Source: an uncultured Bryobacteraceae bacterium (GTDB lineage: Bacteria > Acidobacteriota > Terriglobia > Bryobacterales > Bryobacteraceae). Taken from it: DNA of 50,601 nt. The notes below the pieces were generated by a model. It had not been told where the DNA came from and did not search any database. It saw only the letters and a list, made by a program, of their open reading frames with translations. The translations under genes and the position numbers were made by a program. Positions 7,315-15,102 of this stretch are shown here, piece after piece. Position 1 is the stretch's first letter. The number at the start of each line of letters is the position of its first letter. The stretch is taken from contig CAKZUE010000043.1 of NCBI GenBank assembly GCA_937920635.1, positions 1 through 50,601 of the forward strand. Reading direction: 5' to 3'.

Positions 7315-7613
7315 CGTTCCTGCTCCTTGCGCAGCCGCTCCCGCTGGAGCAGGCGCATCTCGTCGATGACGCGCTCGAACAGCCGCCGCACGGCGCTCTC
7401 CGAGAGCGGTCCGCGGTTGTTCGACGTGACGTTTTGGAACACTTCCTCTTCCCGCTTCGGTTCGTACACCGGCAGCTCCGCCGCCTTCTTGACGTCGCCG
7501 ATCTGCGCCGCCACCAGCGCGCGCCGGTTCAGCAGATCGAGGATCTGCAAATCCAGCACGTCGATCTGCTTCCGCAGCTCGTCCAGCGCCGCCTGCGCCT
7601 CCTCCGCCGTCAT
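7311..7613 (-). CDS. aroQ: Chorismate mutase, AroQ type
   Basis: A 100-residue all-helical AroQ chorismate mutase that converts chorismate to prephenate. Visible active-site elements are the first-helix Arg in DELRKQID, the LLNRRALVAAQIG helix with its Arg, the following VKK lysine, the YEPKREEEV segment (family: DxxRE), and a Gln near the end in MRLLQRE. Unlike the next gene, nothing essential appears lost. The start at 7613 is chosen because it overlaps the trpA stop codon as ATGA; the longer upstream frame lies inside trpA. Its stop overlaps the DAHP-synthase start, so the two are probably translated together. Confidence 0.92.
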   Translation of the reverse strand: MTAEEAQAALDELRKQIDVLDLQILDLLNRRALVAAQIGDVKKAAELPVYEPKREEEVFQNVTSNNRGPLSESAVRRLFERVIDEMRLLQRERLRKEQER

Positions 7614-8407
7614 GCGGTTCCGTTCAGCTCCCTGCACAGCCTCTCCAGCCTTGTCTCCAGTTCCGCATCCGCGCTTTCGTGCACCACGCGCATCACCGCG
7701 CTGCCCACCACCGCGCCGTCCGCGTAGCGTCCGACCTCCTCGACATGCGCGCGTTTCGAGATGCCAAAGCCCACCGCCAGCGGCAGAGCCGTGCGCGCGC
7801 GCAGCCGCCGCGCCAGCTCCTCCACGCCTCCGCTCACCGATTCGCGCGTGCCGGTGACGCCCGTGCGCGACACCACATATACAAAGCCGCTCGAATACCG
7901 CGCCACCAGCTCCAGCCTCCGGTCCGTGCTCGTCGGCGCCGCCAGGAAGATCCGGTCCAGCCCGTGCCTCTGCATCGCCTCCACCGGCTCTTCCGCCTCC
8001 TCCACGCTCAGGTCGGTGATCAGCACGCCGTCCACGCCCGCCGCGCGCGCGTCGCGGCACAGGCGGTCGAAACCGTAGCGCATCAGCGGATTGATGTAGC
8101 TGAACAGCACGATCGCCATTTCGCTGCGGCGGCGGATCTCGGCGGCGCTCTCGAGCACCCGCTCCACCGTCGTGCCCGCCTTCAACGCGCGGTCTGAAGC
8201 CTCCTGGATCACGGGTCCGTCGGCGATCGGGTCCGAAAACGGCACGCCGAGCTCCAGGATGTCCGCCCCGCCGCGCTCCAGCGCCAGCGCCAGCGCCGGC
8301 GTCCGTTCCGGGCGGGGATCGCCCACGGTGAGATAGGTGATCAGCGCCGTCCGTCCGGCTGCGCGCGCCGCCGCGAACCGTTCCCTGATGCGTTCACTCG
8401 GCTCCAT
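7610..8407 (-). CDS. trpA: Tryptophan synthase alpha chain
   Basis: The 265-residue TIM-barrel protein cleaves indole-3-glycerol phosphate to indole and glyceraldehyde 3-phosphate and passes indole to TrpB. The catalytic pair is present in [14 protein letters not shown] (Glu52 and Asp63). SRTGVTG and the late AVGFGIS phosphate-binding segments are also present. Its start overlaps the end of trpB by 14 bases, consistent with coupled production of the alpha-beta complex. Confidence 0.96.
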   Translation of the reverse strand: MEPSERIRERFAAARAAGRTALITYLTVGDPRPERTPALALALERGGADILELGVPFSDPIADGPVIQEASDRALKAGTTVERVLESAAEIRRRSEMAIVLFSYINPLMRYGFDRLCRDARAAGVDGVLITDLSVEEAEEPVEAMQRHGLDRIFLAAPTSTDRRLELVARYSSGFVYVVSRTGVTGTRESVSGGVEELARRLRARTALPLAVGFGISKRAHVEEVGRYADGAVVGSAVMRVVHESADAELETRLERLCRELNGTA

Positions 8408-9614
8408 TGTCTGCGTCCAGTTCTGGAAAATTCTCGCGGTAAATATCCGTGTCTTTATCGCCGCGGCCGGACAAATTGACCAGGAAAATCCGGCCTTTCG
8501 CCTCCGGCGCGCGGCGGATCGCTTCCGCCACCGCGTGGGCGCTCTCGAGCGCCGGAATGATGCCCTCCGCCCGCGACAGCCGCCGCGCGGCCTCCAGCGC
8601 CTGCCGGTCCGACGCCGCCACGTACTCGGCGCGCCCCTGATCGTGCAGCCACGCGTGCTCCGGGCCCACCAATGCGTAATCGAGTCCCGCCGAAACCGAG
8701 TGCGTCAGCAGCACCTGCCCGTCCCCGTTTTGCAGCAGGTAGCTGTAAGCCCCTTGCAGCACGCCCGGCGAGCCGCCGGCAAACCGCGCCGCGTGCTCGC
8801 CCGGCTCGATCTTCCTGCCGCCCGCTTCCACGCCGATCAATTGCACGCGCTCATCCGGGATAAATGCCGTGAAAATTCCGATCGCATTCGACCCTCCGCC
8901 CACGCAGGCGATCACCGCGTCGGGCAGCCTCCCCGCGCGTTCCAGAATCTGGCGCCGCGCCTCTTCGCCGGTCACGCGGTGAAATTCGCGCACCATCATC
9001 GGGTAGGGATGCGCGCCCAGCGCCGAGCCCAGCAGGTAATGCGTCGATTCGACGTTGGTCACCCAGTCCCGCATCGCTTCGCTCACAGCGTCCTTGAGCG
9101 TCCGGCTGCCCGTCTTCACGCCCACCACCTTCGCCCCCAGCAGCCGCATGCGGAACACGTTGAGCCGCTGCCGCCGCATGTCCTCTTCGCCCATGTAGAC
9201 GACGCACTCCATCCCGAACAGCGCGCAAACGCTCGCCGTCGCCACCCCGTGCTGACCCGCGCCCGTCTCGGCGATGATCCGCCGCTTGCCCATGCGCCGC
9301 GCCAGCAGGATCTGCCCCAGGCAGTTGTTGATCTTGTGCGCCCCCGTGTGCAGCAGGTCTTCGCGTTTCAGGAAAATCCGCGCGCCGCCCAGCTCTTCGC
9401 TCAGCCGCCGGGCTTCATAGAGCGGCGTCGGCCGCCCCGCGTACGTCTCGAGCAGCTCCTTCAGCTCGCGCTGAAACGCCTCGTCGCGTTGCGCCTCATA
9501 AAAGGCCCGCTCCAGCTCTTCGAGCGGCCCCATGAGCGTTTCGGGCACATAGCGCCCGCCGTATGGACCGAAGTGGCCCCGCTCGTCCGGCCCCTGCATG
9601 GTCTTTTCCGTCAT
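8394..9614 (-). CDS. trpB: Tryptophan synthase beta chain
   Basis: The 406-residue PLP enzyme condenses indole with serine to make tryptophan. The PLP lysine is K94 in HTGAHKINN. The catalytic glutamate lies in AETGAGQHG, and the phosphate loop is GGGSNAIG. The N-terminal [13 protein letters not shown] is typical of TrpB1, the TrpA-associated form. The start at 9614 (ATGACGGAAAAG) is used because it overlaps the trpF stop as ATGA and gives the standard length; a 111-codon longer frame runs antisense-like through trpF. Confidence 0.97.
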   Translation of the reverse strand: MTEKTMQGPDERGHFGPYGGRYVPETLMGPLEELERAFYEAQRDEAFQRELKELLETYAGRPTPLYEARRLSEELGGARIFLKREDLLHTGAHKINNCLGQILLARRMGKRRIIAETGAGQHGVATASVCALFGMECVVYMGEEDMRRQRLNVFRMRLLGAKVVGVKTGSRTLKDAVSEAMRDWVTNVESTHYLLGSALGAHPYPMMVREFHRVTGEEARRQILERAGRLPDAVIACVGGGSNAIGIFTAFIPDERVQLIGVEAGGRKIEPGEHAARFAGGSPGVLQGAYSYLLQNGDGQVLLTHSVSAGLDYALVGPEHAWLHDQGRAEYVAASDRQALEAARRLSRAEGIIPALESAHAVAEAIRRAPEAKGRIFLVNLSGRGDKDTDIYRENFPELDADNGAE

Positions 9615-10201
9615 TCCGTCTCCCGCGCCGCGCGCACAAAAGCGCGCACCTTTTCCGGATCCTTGCGGCCCGGCGCGCTCTCCAGTCTCGAACACGCATC
9701 CACGCCCCACGGCCTCGCCGCGCGGATCGCTTCTCCTACATTGTCGGGCCCCAGCCCGCCCGCCAGCACGATCCGGCCCGGCAGCCCCGCCGCCAGAGAC
9801 CAGTCGAACGTGCGGCCCGTGCCTCCGCGCTGCGCGCCTGCCGGCGCGTCGAGCAAAAACGCTTCCGCCTCGAAATGTTCCATCGCCCGCCGCACGTCCG
9901 GGCCCGCCTCCAGCGCCTTCCACCACCGCAGCCGCGGCACGCCGCACCCGCCGTGCAGTTGCGCCACCTCCACGCCCGCCTCCGCGGCGATTTCCTCGAT
10001 CCGCTCCGCCGTCTCGTCCACGAACACCCCCACCGCCAGCACGTTGCCGGGAATCCTCTCGATGATCCGCGCCGCCCGTGCGGGCTCGATATAGCGCGGG
10101 CTGCGCGGCCAGAAGTTGAATCCCAGCGCGTCGGCGCCCGCGTCGCAGGCCGCCAGCGCGTCTTCCAGCGCCGTGATGCCGCAGATCTTGATGAGCGTCA
10201 C
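9611..10201 (-). CDS. trpF: Phosphoribosylanthranilate isomerase
   Basis: The 196-residue TIM barrel catalyses the Amadori rearrangement of phosphoribosylanthranilate. The general base Cys7 (IKICGIT) and general acid Asp118 (FLLDA) are present, as are QLHG, GGTG and the phosphate-binding LAGGL. The usual SSGVE motif reads CSRLE here, a minor divergence. Translation appears to start at GTG (10201), which overlaps the trpC stop as GTGA. Confidence 0.94.
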   Translation of the reverse strand: MTLIKICGITALEDALAACDAGADALGFNFWPRSPRYIEPARAARIIERIPGNVLAVGVFVDETAERIEEIAAEAGVEVAQLHGGCGVPRLRWWKALEAGPDVRRAMEHFEAEAFLLDAPAGAQRGGTGRTFDWSLAAGLPGRIVLAGGLGPDNVGEAIRAARPWGVDACSRLESAPGRKDPEKVRAFVRAARETE

Positions 10202-10986
10202 GAGCCGCGCAACTCCTCGATGGCCCGCTTCGGATCGCCGCTCTTCATCAGATGCTCGCCCACCAGGAACGCCTGATACCCGGCGGCCAGCAGCCTCTCC
10301 ACATCCGCCCGGCCATGGATGCCGCTTTCGGCCACGCGCACGGCATCCGCAGGAAGCCTTGCGGCGAGCCGCTCCGACGTCTCCAGGTTCACCTCGAACG
10401 TCCGCAGGTCGCGGTTGTTCACGCCGATCAGGTCCGCCCCCGCTTCCAGGGCTTTGTCGAGATCCGCGTCATCGTGCACTTCCACCAGCGCCGCCATGCC
10501 ATAGTGTTCCGCCACGCGCCGGAACTGTTCGATCTGCTTCGCCGTCAGGATGGCGGCGATCAGCAGCACCGCATCGGCGCCCGCCGCCGCCGCTTCCACC
10601 ACGTCGATCTCGTCGATGGTGAAGTCCTTGCGCAGCACCGGCAGCGGAGCCGTGGCGCGCGCCGTCTTCAGATCGCCCAGCGATCCCTGGAAAAAATCGC
10701 GGTCCGTGAGCACCGACAACGCCGCCGCCCCGCCCGCGAAATAGGCCCGCGCCTGCGCACCCGGGTTGAAGTCTTCGCTCAGCACGCCGCGGCTTGGACT
10801 CGCTTTCTTGATCTCGGCGATCACCGCCGGCTGCCGGCGCAGCAGGGCTGCGCGGAAGCCGCGCCGCTGGCTCTTCTGGAACGCGGCCGTCTGCTCAAGG
10901 CTGCGCCTCAGCTCCAGCTTTTCCGCGACTTCCGCCTTCTTTCTTTCGACAATGCGGGCAAGAATATCGGGCAGCGTCGATTCCAT
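10198..10986 (-). CDS. trpC: Indole-3-glycerol phosphate synthase
   Basis: The 262-residue enzyme closes the indole ring in tryptophan synthesis. [11 protein letters not shown] contains the catalytic/substrate lysine (K60), LRKDF the second lysine, and [10 protein letters not shown] and AESGI the C-terminal substrate elements. It is the first gene of the trp-aro block; trpE, trpG and trpD are not in the window. A 48-base gap separates it from the upstream Gfo/Idh gene on the same strand. I see no convincing trp leader peptide or attenuator in that gap. Confidence 0.96.
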   Translation of the reverse strand: MESTLPDILARIVERKKAEVAEKLELRRSLEQTAAFQKSQRRGFRAALLRRQPAVIAEIKKASPSRGVLSEDFNPGAQARAYFAGGAAALSVLTDRDFFQGSLGDLKTARATAPLPVLRKDFTIDEIDVVEAAAAGADAVLLIAAILTAKQIEQFRRVAEHYGMAALVEVHDDADLDKALEAGADLIGVNNRDLRTFEVNLETSERLAARLPADAVRVAESGIHGRADVERLLAAGYQAFLVGEHLMKSGDPKRAIEELRGS

Positions 10987-11034
10987 CGGGGGAATCTTTC
11001 ACCTTACCAGATCCGTTCCGCCGCCCGCGTTTTC

Positions 11035-12294
11035 TCACAGCCTCCGCACGTCGAGTCCGGCGTCCCACTTCTCGCCGCTGGCGGCCACTTCGTCGTAGGT
11101 GAGCGTTCTCCCCGTGTACGCCGCCGTGCGGCCGAGAATCGCGCTCAGCGTGCTTTCGGCGCCCTGCGCGGCTTCGTTGAGGAAGCGCCCGCTCGTGATG
11201 CTTTCGATCCAGTGGCGCTCTTTCTCCGCGTCGGCGTCTTCAATGGCGCCCTTGAATGCCCCCGCCACGGCGGCGTCGGTCTCGGTCTTTTCCGGCTTGC
11301 CCACGCCCGGAGCGTTCCACGCGCGGCGTCCGGTGATCCGCACCGGCGCATCGTAGCGCAGCTCGGCGTTGCCCTCTTCGCCGAACAGGCGCACAGCCAC
11401 GTCCCACTCGCCCTCGATGAACTGCGTCGACGTGACAGTGATGTGGAGGTCGTTCGGGTAAGTGAACGTCACGTTGAAGTGGCTCGAGCAGTCGCCCTGA
11501 TCGCGCCGCCCGCGCCGCCCGCATGTGCCCTGCGCCGAGAGCGGGCGCGCCTCCAGCAGCCAGTTGTTCAGGTCCACCAGGTGGATGTTCTGCTCGACAA
11601 AGATATCGCCGCTGATCACCTTGTCATGGATCCAGTTGCGCAGCCGCCGCTCCTGCGGCGAGGCGTTGGGCCACTCGGGGCGCCGGATCGCGCCCGCGTA
11701 ATAATGCGCAAGGCCGCACACCAACGCGCCGAGATCGCCGCGCCGGATCCGCTCCCGGATCTGCACATACGGCGGCGCGTGCCGGAGCTGAAACCCGATG
11801 GCCAGGCTCAGCCGCCCCTGCGCCTTCCTGCCTGCTTCGATCACGTGCTGGCACCCCGCCACGTCCACCGCCACCGGCTTTTCGCAATAGACATGCTTGC
11901 CGGATGCCACGGCCTTCGCCAGATGCTCGGGATGAAAGTACGGCGGCGTGGCGATCAGCACCGCGTCCACTTCTTTCGAAGAGAGAACGCGGTCGAGCGA
12001 GTCGGGTCCGGCGAACAGTTGCCCGCGGTCGATCACGGGCTTGGAAGCTTTCGCCGCAGCCGTGTCCAGCCGGTCCTTGGCCTTCGCCAGTTGTCCCTCG
12101 AACAGGTCGCCCAAAGCCGTCACCGCCGCGCCCGTGTTCGTGATGAAAGAACCCGCCACGCCCGTGCCGCGCCCGCCGCAGCCGAACAGCGCCAGCCGCA
12201 CGGCCGAGTTGCGCTGCGTGCCGCGCACCAGCTCCGGCTTGACAATCGTGAATGCCGCTGCGCCCGCCGCGCCGAGAAATGCTCTTCTTTCCAT
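11035..12294 (-). CDS. Exported Gfo/Idh/MocA family oxidoreductase
   Basis: The 419-residue protein begins MERRAFLGAAGAAAF, a Tat-like leader with twin Arg, so it is probably exported folded with its cofactor. A Rossmann fold follows (LALFGCGGRGTG), then HVYCEKPVAVD containing the family's catalytic lysine, and a C-terminal alpha/beta substrate domain. The start at 12294 is supported by AAAGGA 9 bases upstream. Family members oxidise or epimerise sugars and cyclitols with NAD(P). It follows the 592-residue secreted protein gene by 25 bases, suggesting a shared carbohydrate-related role. The substrate is unknown. Confidence 0.88.
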   Translation of the reverse strand: MERRAFLGAAGAAAFTIVKPELVRGTQRNSAVRLALFGCGGRGTGVAGSFITNTGAAVTALGDLFEGQLAKAKDRLDTAAAKASKPVIDRGQLFAGPDSLDRVLSSKEVDAVLIATPPYFHPEHLAKAVASGKHVYCEKPVAVDVAGCQHVIEAGRKAQGRLSLAIGFQLRHAPPYVQIRERIRRGDLGALVCGLAHYYAGAIRRPEWPNASPQERRLRNWIHDKVISGDIFVEQNIHLVDLNNWLLEARPLSAQGTCGRRGRRDQGDCSSHFNVTFTYPNDLHITVTSTQFIEGEWDVAVRLFGEEGNAELRYDAPVRITGRRAWNAPGVGKPEKTETDAAVAGAFKGAIEDADAEKERHWIESITSGRFLNEAAQGAESTLSAILGRTAAYTGRTLTYDEVAASGEKWDAGLDVRRL

Positions 12295-12319
12295 GGATCG
12301 TTCCTTTCTTTCCAGTCCG

Positions 12320-14098
12320 CTACTTGGCACCCGCCATCTTCTCTTCCCTCACCGTGAGCGCACGGAAATCCAGCACGCGCCGCACGCCTCCATGCGTCAT
12401 TTCGAGCCGCGGCTCGCCCGCCCTGCCATGCAGGAACGGCCCGCCGAACGCCGGCCACCCCGCATAATCCAGAGGCTTGCCATCGATGCGTGGCGTCTGC
12501 CCGTATGTGAATTCGATGGTCTTCCCGCGCAGCGTGCGGAACTCGACGCGCGGCGCGGGCTCCAGCGCAAACTTCAGCGGCAGCGCCCGCACGGCTTTCC
12601 GGAACGAATCGAGCGTCGCATACTCGTCCATGCCGGCAGCCTGCACCACGGTCCCGTTCTTCAGATATGGGCTGAACAGCCGCCGCCCGCCGCCTTCGAT
12701 TGGCTTCCACACATACGGCGCCAGCGGGCGGTAAGCGATCCACGTCCTGCCGCCGCGGCAGAAAATCCAGCCCGAACTGTCCTCCTCCACCTGCTCGAGA
12801 TCTTTTGAGAAGAACCCGTTGATGTGCGGGAACCGCGTGCCCGGCGGGATGTCGTAGAGCGCGATCACCGCGTCTTCGCTCTGCGCGATCCGCTCGTACG
12901 GCGAGCCGCCCAGCAGCTTGTCCGGCGAATCATACGTCGTCTTGGAGCGCCACACCGCTTCCGTGCCAAAGTCCGGCGAGAAGGTGAAATACTCCTCCAG
13001 CTCCACCATCCCCGAATACGGATGCAGCGAGAACAGCGTGTTGTGCACGCCCTCGGGGTCGTCCACGCGCCACGTCACGTCCCAGGAGTGCTGCTGCACC
13101 GGTTGCAGCGCGCCGCCCTGATCGGAACCCACTGCATAGTCCTTCGTCATGTACGTGGTCTTGTACACCTGCCCGTGCAGCTCGTCCTGGAAGCGCCAGC
13201 GGTTGCGCGTGCGCTTCCTCTCGAGATGCGTGTACGGGCGGCTGCGGTCGGTCGCGATGCGGCGCAGAATCTCCGGCGGCTCGGGACCGTCCGCCAGCGC
13301 GTAGAAGATCGAATAGCCGCCGAACGGCGGCGTCTCCTTCACCTGCCCGAACAGCAGCCACGCGAAGTCCGCCGACACGCCCCGCCACTTCTCCACCACC
13401 TGCCGGTCGTCGGTGCGCGCGTGCGCGCCCACATAGATGCCGTCGAGATCCTCGGCGGCGAAGTCCGCCGTGATCCACTCGATCATCATCGACGCCTGCT
13501 TCTTCATCCGCGGCTCCTCCGCCCACGCCGCCAGATAGCTCAGCGGCAGCAGATACACGCCGATGTAGTGCGTGCAGTCGTACTCGCCCTGCCCCTTCGT
13601 GGTGGTCAGCTTCACCCAGCTCTCGATCCAGCGGCGGGCTTCCTCCATGTTCTCTTTCGAGCTCTTCCCGTTGAACCACCCCTCGCCGCCCATCTCCGGC
13701 CACATCTGCGCCATCAGGTACATCGACGTGTAGTACAGCAGCCAGTGGTTCTCCGTGTCGCCGCGGAACGGATAGTACGCCTTCCAGGACTTGCGGATCA
13801 GCGCCCGCGCCGGCTCGCTCAGCTGCCCGCGGTCGAGGTAGGCGATCGCCGTCATCGGGAACATCCAGAACATGTCGCCGCTGATGCCGCCCTCCAGAAG
13901 TTCGCGCAGCCGCCGCTCGGCAGCCGGAACGCCTTCGCGCAGCCAGAGCCGCGCCGCGATGCCCGCGTAGTGAAGCTTGGCGTCCTCCACCCGCGCCATC
14001 TTCTCGATCAATTGACGCCGGCGCTGCTGGTAGTCCTGCGCCGCCGCGCTCTGCCATGCCAGCGCCGCCGCCAGCGCCAGTGAGGCCAGCCGCTTCAT
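12320..14098 (-). CDS. Secreted protein of unknown function, probable alpha-toroid plus beta-sandwich
   Basis: The 592-residue product has a clear signal peptide (MKRLASLALAAALAWQSAAAQ). The first half is helical with many aromatic residues (CTHYIGVYLLPLSYLAAW, WITADF, DDRQVVEKWRG), as in alpha/alpha toroids of glycan-active enzymes. The second half is strand-rich (HSWDVTWRVDD, GMVELEEYFTFSP), as in heparinase-type beta sheets. I therefore suspect a polysaccharide lyase- or hydrolase-like protein, but no diagnostic catalytic set can be named. The start at 14098 overlaps the stop of the upstream BNR-type gene as ATGA; a longer frame upstream lies within that gene. Confidence 0.75.
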   Translation of the reverse strand: MKRLASLALAAALAWQSAAAQDYQQRRRQLIEKMARVEDAKLHYAGIAARLWLREGVPAAERRLRELLEGGISGDMFWMFPMTAIAYLDRGQLSEPARALIRKSWKAYYPFRGDTENHWLLYYTSMYLMAQMWPEMGGEGWFNGKSSKENMEEARRWIESWVKLTTTKGQGEYDCTHYIGVYLLPLSYLAAWAEEPRMKKQASMMIEWITADFAAEDLDGIYVGAHARTDDRQVVEKWRGVSADFAWLLFGQVKETPPFGGYSIFYALADGPEPPEILRRIATDRSRPYTHLERKRTRNRWRFQDELHGQVYKTTYMTKDYAVGSDQGGALQPVQQHSWDVTWRVDDPEGVHNTLFSLHPYSGMVELEEYFTFSPDFGTEAVWRSKTTYDSPDKLLGGSPYERIAQSEDAVIALYDIPPGTRFPHINGFFSKDLEQVEEDSSGWIFCRGGRTWIAYRPLAPYVWKPIEGGGRRLFSPYLKNGTVVQAAGMDEYATLDSFRKAVRALPLKFALEPAPRVEFRTLRGKTIEFTYGQTPRIDGKPLDYAGWPAFGGPFLHGRAGEPRLEMTHGGVRRVLDFRALTVREEKMAGAK

Positions 14099-15084
14099 CG
14101 CGCACCTCCCGCGGGCACAAACGCCATCTTCAGAATGATGCTGCCCGGGAGCCCGTCCGCGCGCCACGTCTTCCCCGCATCCTCGGACACGTACAGCGCC
14201 TCCTCGTGCACGCCCGCATACAGCCGCCCCGGCTTGTCCGGATCGAACGCCACGCTCCAGACGTCCGGACGTGGCAAGCCCTGGTTCCGCGCCTGCCAGG
14301 TGATGCCGCCGTCCTCGCTCACCAGCACCCCGGGACCCCAGCCGCACACGGCGATCCGCCGCGCGTCCGCCGGGTCGAAGGCGATGTCATAGAGGTTCCG
14401 CCCCGCCGCAGCATCCCGCGGCGTGGCCTCAAACGTCTGCCCGCCGTCCGTGCTGCGGAAGATGCCGCCCTTCTGCGTCACCGCCAGCCACAGCGAGGCG
14501 TCGTGCGGCGACTGCTCCACCCGCATCGCCTGGAAGCCCGCCGCCCCGGCGAGTTGCCATGTTCCACCCAGATTGTTTGAAACGTAAAAACCGTTTTCTG
14601 TTCCAATCACCACCCGGCCCTTCCGCAGCCGGTCCAGCCGCACGGCCTTCCCGTACCGCCTCGGCAGCCCCGCGGAGATCTCCCTCCACGTGGCGCCCCG
14701 GTCCTCGGAGACGCGGAAGCCGGTGGTGTGGCCGAAGGCCAGCACCCCGCCCGCCCCGGCGCTGATGTCCTGAAGTTCGGTCACCGTCTCGTCGGTGAGC
14801 ACGCGCCAGCGCCCCTGCGCGTCGATGCGGATCACTCCATCGCCCGCCGCCAGAAACAGCGTCTCCGGGCTGCCGTCGATCCATGCCACTGCGGTCAGCA
14901 GCGGATGCCGGTACCCCTCGTTCGCCCACGCGCCGTCCGCCCGCTTCACAAACAGCCCGCTCGGCAGCAGCGCCGCGCCCACCACCCAGCCTTTCGTCGT
15001 CACGCCAAGCGCGTGCAGGCGGTGCTCTGCGTGCGCGCACAGCGCCGCCACCGTGAACCACACAAGAACCCTCATGCGGTTCAC
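14095..15084 (-). CDS. Secreted BNR/YCF48-like beta-propeller protein
   Basis: The 329-residue protein has a signal peptide (MRVLVWFTVAALCAHA) and at least four blades with the Asp-box pattern S-x-D-x-G-x-T-W: SEDRGATW, STDGGQTF, SEDGGITW and SEDAGKTW. Such propellers occur in sialidase-like and photosystem-stability-factor-like proteins and generally serve as binding scaffolds. Either GTG at 15084 or ATG at 15075 could start translation; the ATG gives the cleaner leader. It is translationally coupled to the 592-residue secreted protein downstream and lies 18 bases after a subtilase gene. Confidence 0.8.
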   Translation of the reverse strand: MNRMRVLVWFTVAALCAHAEHRLHALGVTTKGWVVGAALLPSGLFVKRADGAWANEGYRHPLLTAVAWIDGSPETLFLAAGDGVIRIDAQGRWRVLTDETVTELQDISAGAGGVLAFGHTTGFRVSEDRGATWREISAGLPRRYGKAVRLDRLRKGRVVIGTENGFYVSNNLGGTWQLAGAAGFQAMRVEQSPHDASLWLAVTQKGGIFRSTDGGQTFEATPRDAAAGRNLYDIAFDPADARRIAVCGWGPGVLVSEDGGITWQARNQGLPRPDVWSVAFDPDKPGRLYAGVHEEALYVSEDAGKTWRADGLPGSIILKMAFVPAGGAR

Positions 15085-15102
15085 ACTATCAAATCGCGGG
15101 TG

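Noticed and set aside
10987-11034. trp leader peptide or attenuator before trpC
   Set aside because: The 48-base gap contains no small frame with Trp codons and no terminator-antiterminator pair.
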